DNA from: Syntrophobotulus glycolicus DSM 8271
GTDB taxonomy: Bacteria; Bacillota; Desulfitobacteriia; Desulfitobacteriales; Syntrophobotulaceae
Reading direction: 5' to 3'
Length of the DNA stretch: 64,000 nucleotides
NCBI RefSeq assembly: GCF_000190635.1
Contig: NC_015172.1
Span: 124,001-188,000 of the forward strand
Below, piece by piece: positions 52,597 to 62,221 of this stretch (the stretch's first letter is position 1; each line of letters starts with the position of its first letter). The notes beneath the pieces are model-generated. The model was not told the origin of the DNA and made no database searches. It was given only the letters and a program-made list of their open reading frames with translations. The position numbers were made by a program, and so were the translations under genes.

Positions 52597-54048
52597 GTGT
52601 ATCCTATTGGGAACGGAATAAAGGAGTATCTAAATTCGAGGAGAATCTCTTTTCATACACCCGGACATAAAGGCCAAGAGACAATCCATGCCGGTATCGC
52701 TTTTCCGGAGGCTGATTTGACGGAATTACCGGGATTGGATATGCTCCACTCGCCGACAGGAATAATCGCCGAGGCTCAGGCCCAAACAGCCAGGATTTTT
52801 GGGGCTGATGAAACCTTTTTTCTTGTTAATGGGGGAACAGTAGGAAACCAGGCATCCTTGCTAGCCATTGCCAACCAAAACCCGCCTTCAGCTTTAGCGA
52901 AAACAAGGATCAGAGTGCAAAGAAATGCGCATAGATCTGTTATCTCGGGGCTGGTACTATCAGGACTCAGGCCAGAATATGTTCCTTCGGTGATTCATCC
53001 TGATTTTAACTTGGCATTGGGGTTGGATTTGCCCAGATATATGGCAAACGCGGAGGGAACGGCAGCATTTCAGATCACAAGTCCGAGTTATTACGGGACT
53101 TGTGTTGACTTGGGACAAATGGTAAGTATACGCAACGAACAATATCCTGAAGCTCCCATCCTGGTTGACCAGGCACACGGATCGCATTTTGGGGCGCATG
53201 GGTTTCCCCCTAACGCTTTGAGCCTGCAGGCAGACATTGTTGTACACAGCACTCATAAAACACTGGGTTCACTTACCCAGACGGCCTTGCTTCACGTTCT
53301 GGGAAGCAGGATAGACCGGCATAAAGTTCGACAGAGCTTAGAAATACTTCAGACATCCAGTCCGAATTATATTTTGATGGCTTCTCTGGAAAAAGTAGGA
53401 GAGCAGGTTCGCGATGCGAAAGCTTGGGATATTCTGTATTCGGAAGTTCATGAGCTGCACGCCAGGCTGGAAAATAAGATCCGGATACTGGGGGCTGGGG
53501 ACAGAGGGAGATTCGGCATTAATGACTTGGATTGGTCGAAAATTCTGATCAATACTTCAGGTCTGTTCCTGTCCTGTGAGGAGATAGTAAGGCTTCTTAG
53601 GAATGAATATGGAATAGAACCGGAACTATGGGATGATGAGAATATTTTGTTTATGCTTGGGATTGGCAGCGACCCAAATGATGTCAATTATTTAGCCGGA
53701 TCTCTGGAAAATATACTGAATAGAGACGGACAAGCCAAGAAGAGCCAGGCGCAAAAAAAAGCTAAAGTTCAACCGGAGATTGAACGCTGGAACTATGAGG
53801 ATATTCCCAGACTGAGGCTGACACCAAGAGAAGCATGGCTGGCGCCAAAGAAAAGGAATATCGCCTTAAAGGATTCTCCGGGTCTGATCTCCGGCGAAAC
53901 AATAGCAGTATATCCGCCGGGAATTCCCTTAATTGCCGCCGGGGAAGAGATCACCCCGGCTCTAGCGGATTTTTTGGCCCATCATGAGAAACGAGTCCGC
54001 TTTCAGGGATGGCAGGGCTATGGAGTCATTAATATTATCGATATTTAA
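52597..54048 (+). CDS. Orn/Lys/Arg decarboxylase-like PLP enzyme (YaaO/SpeA-like)
   Basis: 483 residues from GTG 52597, which has GGAGG 6 nt upstream. Fold type I PLP enzyme: FHTPGHKG near residue 20, NGGTVGNQASLLA, DQAHGSHFGAH, and the PLP lysine in HSTHKTLGSLTQ near residue 220. The C-terminal decarboxylase domain contains VYPPGIPL. Probably makes a diamine or agmatine; the amino-acid substrate is not readable from sequence. It ends 12 bp before holB, the place where tmk lies in Bacillus. Confidence 0.88.
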   Translation: MYPIGNGIKEYLNSRRISFHTPGHKGQETIHAGIAFPEADLTELPGLDMLHSPTGIIAEAQAQTARIFGADETFFLVNGGTVGNQASLLAIANQNPPSALAKTRIRVQRNAHRSVISGLVLSGLRPEYVPSVIHPDFNLALGLDLPRYMANAEGTAAFQITSPSYYGTCVDLGQMVSIRNEQYPEAPILVDQAHGSHFGAHGFPPNALSLQADIVVHSTHKTLGSLTQTALLHVLGSRIDRHKVRQSLEILQTSSPNYILMASLEKVGEQVRDAKAWDILYSEVHELHARLENKIRILGAGDRGRFGINDLDWSKILINTSGLFLSCEEIVRLLRNEYGIEPELWDDENILFMLGIGSDPNDVNYLAGSLENILNRDGQAKKSQAQKKAKVQPEIERWNYEDIPRLRLTPREAWLAPKKRNIALKDSPGLISGETIAVYPPGIPLIAAGEEITPALADFLAHHEKRVRFQGWQGYGVINIIDI

Positions 54049-54060
54049 TGGTATAATGAA

Positions 54061-54942
54061 ATGAGTATGAATTATTCTTTAATGAAACGAGCAGCTGAGC
54101 AGGGGAAGCTGGCACATCTACTTTTATTTTATAACAGCGGTGAAAAAGAGAGGACAGAGGCGGCCCTGGAACTGGCTATGCTCCTGAATTGCTCTTCTGT
54201 AAAAGACCGCCCTTGCCATGAGTGTATTTCATGCCGAAAAATCAGCCAAGAAAATCATCCCGATATCCACATCCTGAAGCTCCAGAAAAGCAGTATCGGA
54301 ATTGAAGAAATCCTCAAAATGCAGGAGAATATCTATAAAAAACCTTTTGAGGGGAAATATAAGGTTTATTTGATCGAGCAGGCGGACAGGCTGACCCTTC
54401 CCGCAGCCAATGCTTTGCTGAAGGTTGCGGAGGAGCCGCCGGAGAATACTTTGCTGATCTTAAGCACAGCCAATTCAGAGAGGATTATTGCCACCTTGAG
54501 AAGCCGGGCACAGGAGGTATACTTTCCGGTTCCGGATAAGGACGTTTTTCTGAGGAATGGGATTGAGTCAGAAACTTCAGGAGAGATTGATTATGAGCTT
54601 GCTTATAAACTGGGCGGCCGGGATCCCGATCTGATTCGCCGGATTGTCGCTATGGGAACAGAACGAGTTGAAAATTGGCTGGAAACCTATCTCGCAGTAA
54701 TTAAAGGTGATTTTTTAAAGATGTATTCCTTGTTTCCGTTGGATAAAGAAGAGGCATTGGTGCTGGTACAGGTTTTACAGATATATTTCATGAAAGAAAT
54801 CACTGAAGGCAGAGTCCCGCCGGCCTACCTTCCATCAATTAATCAGGCTGTCATCGCATTGCAAAGACAAGCCAACAGTCGGCTGGCAATAGAAGTTCTT
54901 GCCCTTAAACAGATGAGAATTGGAGGAAACACACTTGGCTAA
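54061..54942 (+). CDS. holB: DNA polymerase III delta' subunit
   Basis: 293 residues of the clamp-loader AAA+ family. The Walker A site is degenerate (FYNSGEKERT), zinc module CHECISC with an earlier Cys, then VYLIEQADRLTLPAANALLKVAEEPPENT, which is diagnostic, and LRSRAQEVYF. Structural wrench of the clamp loader. Overlaps ricT by 8 bp. The sequence TATAAT lies just before the start, but no clear -35 is seen. Confidence 0.9.
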   Translation: MSMNYSLMKRAAEQGKLAHLLLFYNSGEKERTEAALELAMLLNCSSVKDRPCHECISCRKISQENHPDIHILKLQKSSIGIEEILKMQENIYKKPFEGKYKVYLIEQADRLTLPAANALLKVAEEPPENTLLILSTANSERIIATLRSRAQEVYFPVPDKDVFLRNGIESETSGEIDYELAYKLGGRDPDLIRRIVAMGTERVENWLETYLAVIKGDFLKMYSLFPLDKEEALVLVQVLQIYFMKEITEGRVPPAYLPSINQAVIALQRQANSRLAIEVLALKQMRIGGNTLG

Positions 54943-55681
54943 GGTTGTTGGTGTACGCTTTAAGGCTGCAGGAAAGATTTACTTTTTTGCCCCGGGCAAT
55001 CTGGAAATTAAACAGGATGATGCCGTTATTGTCGAAACAGCCAGAGGGACGGAATACGGGAAAGTCGTTCTCGGCTTAAGGGAAGTCAGTGATAAGGAAA
55101 TTATTGCTCCTTTAAAAGAGGTCATTCGTAAGGCCACTCCGGAAGATACAAAGATTTACCACGGCAATAAAGACAAAGAGCAGGAGGCTTACAAGATTTG
55201 CCTGGAAAAGATCGCTGCGCATAAGCTGCCGATGAAGCTGATTGATGTTGAATATACCTTTGACGGCAATAAGATTATTTTTTCCTTTACAGCGGAAGGC
55301 AGGGTTGATTTCCGTGAATTGGTTAAGGATCTTGCGTCAGTGTTCAGAACCAGGATAGAACTTAGGCAAATCGGAGTCAGAGATGAGGCAAAGATGTTGG
55401 GCGGTCTGGGCTGCTGTGGGAGAGAGTTATGCTGTACAACATTTCTTGGGGACTTTGAACCGGTCTCGATCAGAATGGCAAAGGACCAGAATCTGTCACT
55501 CAATCCGACTAAAATATCAGGTATTTGCGGCAGATTAATGTGTTGTTTAAAATACGAAAACGGATGCTACGAATGCCAGTCAAATCAAGAAAATAAAAAA
55601 TTCCCGTACAGTACGGAGATATGGGAAGATGATGTCTCTCCGGAAGATCTTAAGAAGCTGGTCGACGAATCGGAGGAATAA
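54935..55681 (+). CDS. ricT: PSP1-domain protein RicT (YaaT)
   Basis: 248 residues from TTG 54935 (GGAGG 8 nt upstream). PSP1 domain about 5-95 with TARGTEYGKVVLG; the cysteine-rich part contains LGGLGCCGRELCCTTFL and ISGICGRLMCCLKYE, which hold iron-sulfur ligands in the Bacillus Ric complex. RicT works with RicA/RicF in RNase Y-dependent mRNA maturation and sporulation phosphorelay. Confidence 0.93.
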   Translation: MAKVVGVRFKAAGKIYFFAPGNLEIKQDDAVIVETARGTEYGKVVLGLREVSDKEIIAPLKEVIRKATPEDTKIYHGNKDKEQEAYKICLEKIAAHKLPMKLIDVEYTFDGNKIIFSFTAEGRVDFRELVKDLASVFRTRIELRQIGVRDEAKMLGGLGCCGRELCCTTFLGDFEPVSIRMAKDQNLSLNPTKISGICGRLMCCLKYENGCYECQSNQENKKFPYSTEIWEDDVSPEDLKKLVDESEE

Positions 55682-55683
55682 AA

Positions 55684-55992
55684 TTGGGTCAATTTACCCA
55701 GGCTATATCAGAGATTGAGGATCATTTAGGCAGGCTGCTGGATGAAATAAAAAGCTTAAGGCAGTATGTTCAGTACCTGGAAGAAGAAAATATTAAACTG
55801 AAAAGACAAATTTGCGCAGTTTCTGAGGCAGATACCGAAAGAGTGCAAAAAAACGCTGCTAAAATTCAGAAAGAGGCTCATGAAAACTTGGAACGGCTTT
55901 ATTTAGAAGGATTTCATGTCTGTCATCTGTATTTTGGAGAGCAACTCGACGGGCCATGCTTATTTTGTACTGCTTTTCTGAAAAAGGACTGA
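55684..55992 (+). CDS. yabA: Replication initiation control protein YabA
   Basis: 102 residues from a TTG start 2 bp after ricT. N-terminal coiled coil (about 1-55), C-terminal zinc domain with FHVCHLYFG and DGPCLFC. Binds DnaA and DnaN to restrain initiation. Confidence 0.9.
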   Translation: MGQFTQAISEIEDHLGRLLDEIKSLRQYVQYLEEENIKLKRQICAVSEADTERVQKNAAKIQKEAHENLERLYLEGFHVCHLYFGEQLDGPCLFCTAFLKKD

Positions 55993-56009
55993 ACAAGTAG
56001 GGAGAAAAC

Positions 56010-56879
56010 ATGTCAGAAAGTGATCATAAAGGAAGCTTATATATTTGCGCTACTCCGATCGGCAATCTCAGTGATGTTACCCTAAGGGTACTGGATACGT
56101 TGAAAAAGGTTCATTTTATCGCGGCGGAGGATACCCGGCATTCCAGAATCCTGCTCAATCATTATGGAATAAAGGTTCCGTTACTCAGTTACCACGAACA
56201 TAATGAAAGAAAAAGAGCGGAAGAAATCATAGAAGCACTAAAATCAGGGCAAGATGTGGCCCTGATTTCTGACGCCGGAATGCCCGCGATATCTGACCCC
56301 GGACAGATACTCATCAAGCGGTGTCAGGAAGAAAAGATTAGCGTTGATGTTTTACCGGGCCCTAATGCAGCTTTGACAGCCCTTGTTCTTTCGGGGATAA
56401 GTACGGAGCATTTTCTGTATCTGGGATTTCCTCCCGCCGGGAAAAGTGAGCGCAGAAAATTATTAGAAAAAATTAAAGAGCTGCGATTTACATTAATTTT
56501 CTATGAAGCCCCTCACCGTTTGCTTGATACCCTACAGGTGATGCATACCATGCTGGAAGACAGGGAGGCTGCTGTTGTCAGGGAATTGACAAAGATACAC
56601 CAAACCGTCCATAAGGGGAAAATATCGGAGTTGATTCAAGAGTTTGAACAAAAGGCGGCAAAGGGAGAGTGCTGCATCATCATCAGCCCTGCGGAGGATA
56701 TCCAGGATCATGGAGATCCGGATTTATGGGTTAAAGAGTATCAGGACTTAAAAACGCAGGGGATGCCCCCAACAGAGGCAATGAAAAGGATAGCGAAAAA
56801 ATACGGAGTAAGCAAAAGAGAGATCTATAAAGCGACCCTGGACAATGAGAATAAAAAAGAAAGGCATAAGCCTTTCTAA
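56010..56879 (+). CDS. rsmI: 16S rRNA (cytidine1402-2'-O)-methyltransferase
   Basis: 289 residues of the tetrapyrrole-methylase fold. LYICATPIGNLSDVTLR, AAEDTRHSR, ISDAGMPAISDPG and LPGPNAALTAL are the RsmI motifs; the C-terminal helix-turn-helix extension ends KKYGVSKREIYKATL. Uses SAM. The Bacillus genes yabB and yazA, normally between yabA and rsmI, are missing. Confidence 0.95.
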   Translation: MSESDHKGSLYICATPIGNLSDVTLRVLDTLKKVHFIAAEDTRHSRILLNHYGIKVPLLSYHEHNERKRAEEIIEALKSGQDVALISDAGMPAISDPGQILIKRCQEEKISVDVLPGPNAALTALVLSGISTEHFLYLGFPPAGKSERRKLLEKIKELRFTLIFYEAPHRLLDTLQVMHTMLEDREAAVVRELTKIHQTVHKGKISELIQEFEQKAAKGECCIIISPAEDIQDHGDPDLWVKEYQDLKTQGMPPTEAMKRIAKKYGVSKREIYKATLDNENKKERHKPF

Positions 56880-56922
56880 AACAATCCTGAATATGATATC
56901 GTATGTTTAAAGAAAACAATTA

Positions 56923-57180
56923 TTAGACAGCTTTATTGGCGACTTCGCCCATGGCAGCAGCACAGTCCATACAAACATTTTTGCCACGGAAGTTTTGCAC
57001 ATTGCTGGCGTTTCCGCAAAAGACGCAAGCCGGTTCATACTTTTTAAGGATGATTTTTTCTTCATCAACATAAATTTCTAAAGCATCTTTTTCATCGATT
57101 CCTAAGGTTCTGCGCAGCTCGATAGGTAATACTACTCTACCTAATTCGTCAACTTTTCTGACGATTCCCGTTGATTTCAT
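56923..57180 (-). CDS. abrB: AbrB/SpoVT-family transition-state regulator
   Basis: 85 residues. N-terminal swapped-hairpin DNA-binding domain (MKSTGIVRKVDELGRVVLP) and a C-terminal zinc-ribbon-like pair CVFCG and CMDC. AAGGAGG lies 7 nt before the ATG at 57180; ATG 57183 is equally possible. Represses growth-phase and sporulation genes in Bacillus. Divergent from metG. Confidence 0.92.
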   Translation of the reverse strand: MKSTGIVRKVDELGRVVLPIELRRTLGIDEKDALEIYVDEEKIILKKYEPACVFCGNASNVQNFRGKNVCMDCAAAMGEVANKAV

Positions 57181-57334
57181 CATTTCTCCTCCTTCTTCCA
57201 ACAACTTTCGACATCTATTAACCTTATCTTACCAATAATACCTTAAGAAGTCAATAGTAATTATGGCTTAAAAACACCAATTTATTATAGAAGTTACCAG
57301 ATAGATTTTATTTTTTATCATTTAAATTGATATT

Positions 57335-57364
57335 TTGAATCTAAAAACTTATTTATGATATGAT
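57335..57364 (+). promoter_or_regulatory. Promoter of metG
   Basis: TTGAAT (57335-57340), 18-bp spacer, TATGAT (57359-57364). Confidence 0.55.
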
Positions 57365-57398
57365 ATGAGAAGTCAGTATTTTGGAAAGGAGTAATATC

Positions 57399-59366
57399 AT
57401 GAAATATTACATAACAACCCCGATCTATTATCCAAACGCCAGTCCCCATATCGGAACGGCTTATACAACGATAGCCGCTGATGCGATGGCCCGCCTTCGC
57501 AGAATGATGGGCGATGATGTATATTTCCTTACGGGTACCGATGAAAATGCTCAAAAGATAGTCAGAACTGCAGAAAGCAAAGGAATGGCTCCGCTTGACT
57601 ATGTCGACAATATTGTTGCGAAATTTAAGGAATTATGGCGAATTTTAGACATTAGCAATGATGACTTTATTCGAACAACGGAAGAACGACATGCTAAGGT
57701 TGTCCAGCACTTTTTCACAAAATTGTTTGAACAGGGAGATATTTATAAATCGGAATATGAAGGATGGTATTGTACGCCCTGTGAGACCTTTTGGACCGAG
57801 AACAGATTGGTGGAAGGCAGATGTCCCAATTTGGACTGTGGAAGAGAAGTTGAACTTCTGAAAGAGGAAAGCTATTTCTTTCGTTTATCTAAGTATCAAG
57901 ACAGATTACTCGAATATATCAAGGCAAATCCGGAATTTATTCAGCCTGTTTCCCGGCGTAATGAAATGATCAAATTTATAGAGAGTGGCCTGGAGGATTT
58001 GTGTGTAACCAGAACGACATTTGAGTGGGGAATACAAGTGCCTTTTGATCCCAAGCATGTCGTATATGTATGGCTGGATGCCCTCATTAATTATATTTCT
58101 GCCCTTGGCTATCCGGACGGGGAAAAATATCAGAGATACTGGCCTGCGGATCTCCACCTTGTGGGCAAGGATATTGTCAGATTTCACACTGTTATTTGGC
58201 CGATTATTCTGATGGCCATGGAGATCCCCCTACCCAAGAAGGTCTTTGGGCATGGTTGGTTCATGAGTAAAGAAGGGGGCAAAATATCCAAATCGCGGGG
58301 TAATGTCCAGGACTCATTTGAACTGATTGCGCGTTATGGTTCTGACCCCATTCGCTATTTTTTGCTGAAAGAAATGCAGTATGGGTTAGATGGGACATAT
58401 TCGGAGGATGATCTGGTTGAAAAGCTGAACAGTGATTTAGCAAATGATTTGGGTAATTTTATCTCCAGGTCCCTGGCTATGGTGGAAAAGTATCGCGATG
58501 GAATTGTACCAGAGCCCGGAGAAGACTCTGTACTGGATAAAGAGCTGAAGGAATTGGCCGTCAGTGTGAAAACCGGGATTGAAGAAAAAATGCTGGATTG
58601 TGATACAGCTAAAGCGATAGAGTATCTCTGGCAATTTGTCAGCCGCTGCAATAAATACGTGGATGAGACGGCACCCTGGGCTTTGGCGAGGGATCCAGAG
58701 CAGAAATGTCGTTTAGACACGGTTTTATACAATTTAATAGAGGCCATCAGGATTCTGGGAGTCTTCTGCGCCCCGTTTATGCCTGGTATTCCCCTGAAAT
58801 TGCAACCTTTGCTCAATAGCGGGAATCTGTTTACTAAATGGAATGATGCCGGGAAATGGAAGATTATTGTACCGGGAACCAAGGTCATAAAAGGGGACCC
58901 GATCTTTCCGCGTATTGATCTGGAACAGTTTGAAAAAGCGGCAAATGACAGCAAAACTTCTGAAGAAAGCTCAGGGCTTGAGACAAAGTCAGCTCATGGG
59001 CAGAAATCTCAAGAAAAACCGGCTGAAATGGCCCCATTAAAGGAAGAAATCACGATTGAAGATTTTGCCCGAATGGATCTGCGGGTAGCTAAAGTACTTC
59101 AAGCGGAGAAGGTCGAAAAGACGGAGAAACTCCTTAAACTGGAGGTAGAGCTTGGAAATGAACGGAGAACAGTTGTCTCCGGGATTGCACAATATTACCG
59201 GCCGGAAGACCTTGTCGGACAGAAAGTCGTCTTAGTAGCTAACCTAAAATCTGCTAAGCTAAGGGGGATTGAATCAAGGGGAATGATTCTGGCAGCATCA
59301 GACAGCGGAAAACTGGAGGTTTTGACGATAGAAAGTGATCTTCCATCAGGAGCTCAGGTCAAATGA
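57399..59366 (+). CDS. metG: Methionyl-tRNA synthetase
   Basis: 655 residues. Class I signatures: PNASPHIGTAYTT (HIGH) and KISKSRGN (KMSKS). A four-cysteine zinc insert reads CTPC and CPNLDC. The anticodon-binding helical domain follows, and a C-terminal EMAP-type tRNA-binding domain (about 545-655) with DLRVAKVLQAEKVE. AAAGGAG lies 7 nt before the ATG at 57399. Overlaps tatD by 4 bp. Confidence 0.96.
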   Translation: MKYYITTPIYYPNASPHIGTAYTTIAADAMARLRRMMGDDVYFLTGTDENAQKIVRTAESKGMAPLDYVDNIVAKFKELWRILDISNDDFIRTTEERHAKVVQHFFTKLFEQGDIYKSEYEGWYCTPCETFWTENRLVEGRCPNLDCGREVELLKEESYFFRLSKYQDRLLEYIKANPEFIQPVSRRNEMIKFIESGLEDLCVTRTTFEWGIQVPFDPKHVVYVWLDALINYISALGYPDGEKYQRYWPADLHLVGKDIVRFHTVIWPIILMAMEIPLPKKVFGHGWFMSKEGGKISKSRGNVQDSFELIARYGSDPIRYFLLKEMQYGLDGTYSEDDLVEKLNSDLANDLGNFISRSLAMVEKYRDGIVPEPGEDSVLDKELKELAVSVKTGIEEKMLDCDTAKAIEYLWQFVSRCNKYVDETAPWALARDPEQKCRLDTVLYNLIEAIRILGVFCAPFMPGIPLKLQPLLNSGNLFTKWNDAGKWKIIVPGTKVIKGDPIFPRIDLEQFEKAANDSKTSEESSGLETKSAHGQKSQEKPAEMAPLKEEITIEDFARMDLRVAKVLQAEKVEKTEKLLKLEVELGNERRTVVSGIAQYYRPEDLVGQKVVLVANLKSAKLRGIESRGMILAASDSGKLEVLTIESDLPSGAQVK

Positions 59367-60127
59367 TTTGGGATACACATGCTCATCTTGATGACGAACA
59401 GTTTGATCAGGATTTATCAGCTGTGCTTGAACGGGCAAAGGAAGCCGGTATTACACAGATCATAAACCCCGGACACAGCGAAACCTCCAGCAGAAATTCT
59501 GTTAAAATAGCCGGAAAGTATGATTTCATCTATGCGGCAGTAGGAATTCATCCCCATAATGCGAAAGACTGTACGGAGAATACTTGGGAACTCCTGAACA
59601 GATTAGCTCAAAATCCCAAGGTAATTGCCTGGGGAGAAATTGGCTTGGATTATTTTAGGGATCTCTCCCCGCGAGAGCTGCAACAAAAGCATTTTATTCA
59701 ACAGATTGAACTGGCCAATGAGGCAGGTTTGCCGATCATTGTGCATAATCGGGATGCCCATGCCGATTTATTGAAGATCATTAAACAGTACCGGCCGGAA
59801 AACGGCGGCGTTTTCCATTCTTACTCCGGATCATGGGAAATGGCTAAAGAATTATTGAAAATGGAATTTTACCTTTCTTTTTCAGGGCCCCTGACCTATA
59901 AAAATGCTCGTCATGCAGTGGAAGTGGCTCAAAATGTGCCTCCGGACAGGTTTTTGCTTGAAACCGACAGTCCGTATCTCCCTCCCGAACCTTATCGGGG
60001 GAAGAGAAATGAACCGGCTCATGTCAAACTGGTGCTGAAGAAACTGGCGGAGCTTAAAGGGCTGTCTTTGGAAGAAACGGCAAGGCTCAGTACGGAGAAT
60101 GTGAAAAGGCTTTTCAGGTTAGCTTAA
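59363..60127 (+). CDS. tatD: TatD-family metal-dependent DNase
   Basis: 254 residues. Metal ligands in DTHAHLDD, GEIGLDYF, VHNRDAH, FHSYSG and ETDSPYL. 3'-5' deoxyribonuclease family; in Bacillus (YabD) it follows metS exactly as here. Start overlaps the metG stop. Confidence 0.95.
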   Translation: MIWDTHAHLDDEQFDQDLSAVLERAKEAGITQIINPGHSETSSRNSVKIAGKYDFIYAAVGIHPHNAKDCTENTWELLNRLAQNPKVIAWGEIGLDYFRDLSPRELQQKHFIQQIELANEAGLPIIVHNRDAHADLLKIIKQYRPENGGVFHSYSGSWEMAKELLKMEFYLSFSGPLTYKNARHAVEVAQNVPPDRFLLETDSPYLPPEPYRGKRNEPAHVKLVLKKLAELKGLSLEETARLSTENVKRLFRLA

Positions 60128-60132
60128 AATGG

Positions 60133-60159
60133 AAGAGCTCAGGAAATTCCTGAGCTCTT
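60133..60159. terminator. Bidirectional terminator between tatD and the YgjP-like gene
   Basis: AAGAGCTCAGGAA and TTCCTGAGCTCTT form a perfect stem flanked by T-rich sequence on both strands; it serves the two convergent genes. Confidence 0.85.
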
Positions 60160-60162
60160 GCT

Positions 60163-60879
60163 TTATATTTTCATTAATAGTTGTCCGTAATCGCGCAGCC
60201 ACAGCCTCCATCGTTCATATTCGGGCATATAGTTTCGCACCTCTTTCCAGAAGGTTCCCGAATGGTTCATCGATCTTAGATGAGAAAGCTCATGAATAAT
60301 GACATAAGCGACAACCTGGTTGGGGGCCATAATAATACGCCAGTTAAAGTTAAGGTTCCCTTTAGATGAGCAGCTGCCCCAGCGGGTTTTCTGATCCTTG
60401 ATTTTAACTTTTCCGTAGGATAAACCCATTACTTTAGAATAATAATCTACCATATCGGGGAGAATTTTTTCTGCCTGATTCACATACCATTCCCTTAAAA
60501 CAGCGCGTATACTATTGGGCTTGTTTTCAGAGGGGATACACTCAGGCAGAAAGACATAGATTTGACTTCCCTTAAAAGCGGCATAACCGTTAATTAAATC
60601 AGCGTAAACAATTTTCAGCGGGTAGAATCTTCCCCGGTAAAATAACTTTTCCCCGGTAACAAATTGATAAGAAGAGTGGAAGCCCTTTAGAAGATTCAAT
60701 TTTTTAGCAAGAAGATCACTGTTTTCTTCGATGTATTTCCGCGCATCCTCATAAGTTACACTTTTGGGAACAGCAACTCTCAGCTTAAAATCATGGACTG
60801 AAAAGCAAAGCCTTTTCGCTCTGTTGCTTTTATACATTTCATATTCAATTATCTGACCGTTAAAACGCAGCAAGTCCAT
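60163..60879 (-). CDS. YgjP-like zinc metallopeptidase (DUF45)
   Basis: 238 residues. Zinc motif IIHELSHLRSMNHSGTFW (HExxH plus downstream His) near residue 190, and the family stretch DQKTRWGSCSSKGNLNFNWR about 25 residues before. Member of the WLM/SprT-related M48-like peptidases; substrate unknown. Some relatives are encoded with type I restriction systems, but none is present here. Confidence 0.9.
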   Translation of the reverse strand: MDLLRFNGQIIEYEMYKSNRAKRLCFSVHDFKLRVAVPKSVTYEDARKYIEENSDLLAKKLNLLKGFHSSYQFVTGEKLFYRGRFYPLKIVYADLINGYAAFKGSQIYVFLPECIPSENKPNSIRAVLREWYVNQAEKILPDMVDYYSKVMGLSYGKVKIKDQKTRWGSCSSKGNLNFNWRIIMAPNQVVAYVIIHELSHLRSMNHSGTFWKEVRNYMPEYERWRLWLRDYGQLLMKI

Positions 60880-60951
60880 TCCTATATCCTTATATTCCGA
60901 TTAATCCATTCTACAATAATAATAAAGTGAATTGAATAATTAATAAATATA

Positions 60952-61956
60952 TTATTTCATTTTATAAAAAAATTTTTCCATTAAAGGAAATAACATAAGC
61001 GGAAGCCCGGGAATTAAAGATACAGTAATGAGGGCCAGGCTAAAACTGATTCGGGTAAGATCATGGATCAAATGAGGAGGAAGAAGAGGCAGAAAAGTGG
61101 CAACCCAAAGATAGGAAGACTCTTTTCCCTCTTGAAAGGCCTGAATGATCAGGTTAGGGTAAACAGAATGATCAGCCGGAATAGTTTCCTCCGGGTTAAT
61201 GACTTTGAGGCCGGGGTCTGATGTATGATAAGCCAGAATTAAAGGAAAGGGCCATCGATTATCGATTTTCCCCAATTCTTTTTGAAGAGAGGTATGATCA
61301 GGGAAATCATGATTAATGAACCAGAGTTGGCTTGAGGAAACCGTATAAGCAGCAATCAACAAAGATAAGAACAGGCCGCCTCCGCCAAAAAGCACATTTT
61401 TTTTATAGGACAGAATTTTATTTATTCCTGTTTTGGTCATCACGGCATCAATGATCAAAAGAAGAAGAACCGTGATAGACAATAAAGGTAAAACAAGGAT
61501 GAAGTCTTTTACTTTATTCAGCCAAAGGAAAACAAAACCTAAAAGCGGAAGTTTAAGAATTATTCCGCCCGGAGCAATCACTTTGCCGGCAATCGAGTTA
61601 GGCATAACAGCGGGAAATCCCTTCATTTCCTGATCGGGCCGGAGGTTGGCAGTCCCTTTAGTGACATACCCATCCCGGTCATTGCCGGATATGATTTGGT
61701 GAATAATCCACTGATTGGAAGAAAAAAAAGTACTTTCTTTAAAAAGTACAATATCCCCGGGACGGAAGACTGCTGAAGAATGAACGGGACGGACGAAAAC
61801 AATATCTCCACGAGATAATAAAGGGTACATACTATTGGATTGAATGACCGAAAAAAAAGCCGGCTTATGGGTCACTGTCCCTGTGATAACGGCTAAACTA
61901 ACGATTAAGACAGCCATTCCGATTAAGCAACGAACCATAACCCCAATTTTCTTCAT
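60952..61956 (-). CDS. Signal peptidase I, S26B (archaeal/ER) type
   Basis: 334 residues. N-terminal helix about 10-30; catalytic serine in QSNSMYPLLSRGD and a histidine in WIIHQIIS where bacterial type I enzymes have lysine, the hallmark of the S26B (SipW-like) family; GDIVLF between them. Further helices at about 155-175, 190-210 and 305-325, with a large extracytoplasmic loop of about 90 residues that is not usual in SipW. No TasA- or camelysin-like substrate gene adjoins it. Confidence 0.85.
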   Translation of the reverse strand: MKKIGVMVRCLIGMAVLIVSLAVITGTVTHKPAFFSVIQSNSMYPLLSRGDIVFVRPVHSSAVFRPGDIVLFKESTFFSSNQWIIHQIISGNDRDGYVTKGTANLRPDQEMKGFPAVMPNSIAGKVIAPGGIILKLPLLGFVFLWLNKVKDFILVLPLLSITVLLLLIIDAVMTKTGINKILSYKKNVLFGGGGLFLSLLIAAYTVSSSQLWFINHDFPDHTSLQKELGKIDNRWPFPLILAYHTSDPGLKVINPEETIPADHSVYPNLIIQAFQEGKESSYLWVATFLPLLPPHLIHDLTRISFSLALITVSLIPGLPLMLFPLMEKFFYKMK

Positions 61957-62221
61957 GAATATTTCCGATCTGAATATAATTAATAACAGGTGTCAATATC
62001 CATAATACATAGAAAATAATGGGAAAAGCAATCAAAAGTGTTTGATGATATCTGACAAAAAGGAAACCAGGTATTGTCAATAGAAGAAATTATGACAGCA
62101 ATCTGTAAAAAGCATGAGCAATCTTGTCAGAGGGAGTAATAATTTTTTTTGTTTCTAAAATAAAAACTGGCTGTCCGGGCAAGAAAAGCATTTACCCTGC
62201 TGAACGATGATGATATTGAGG

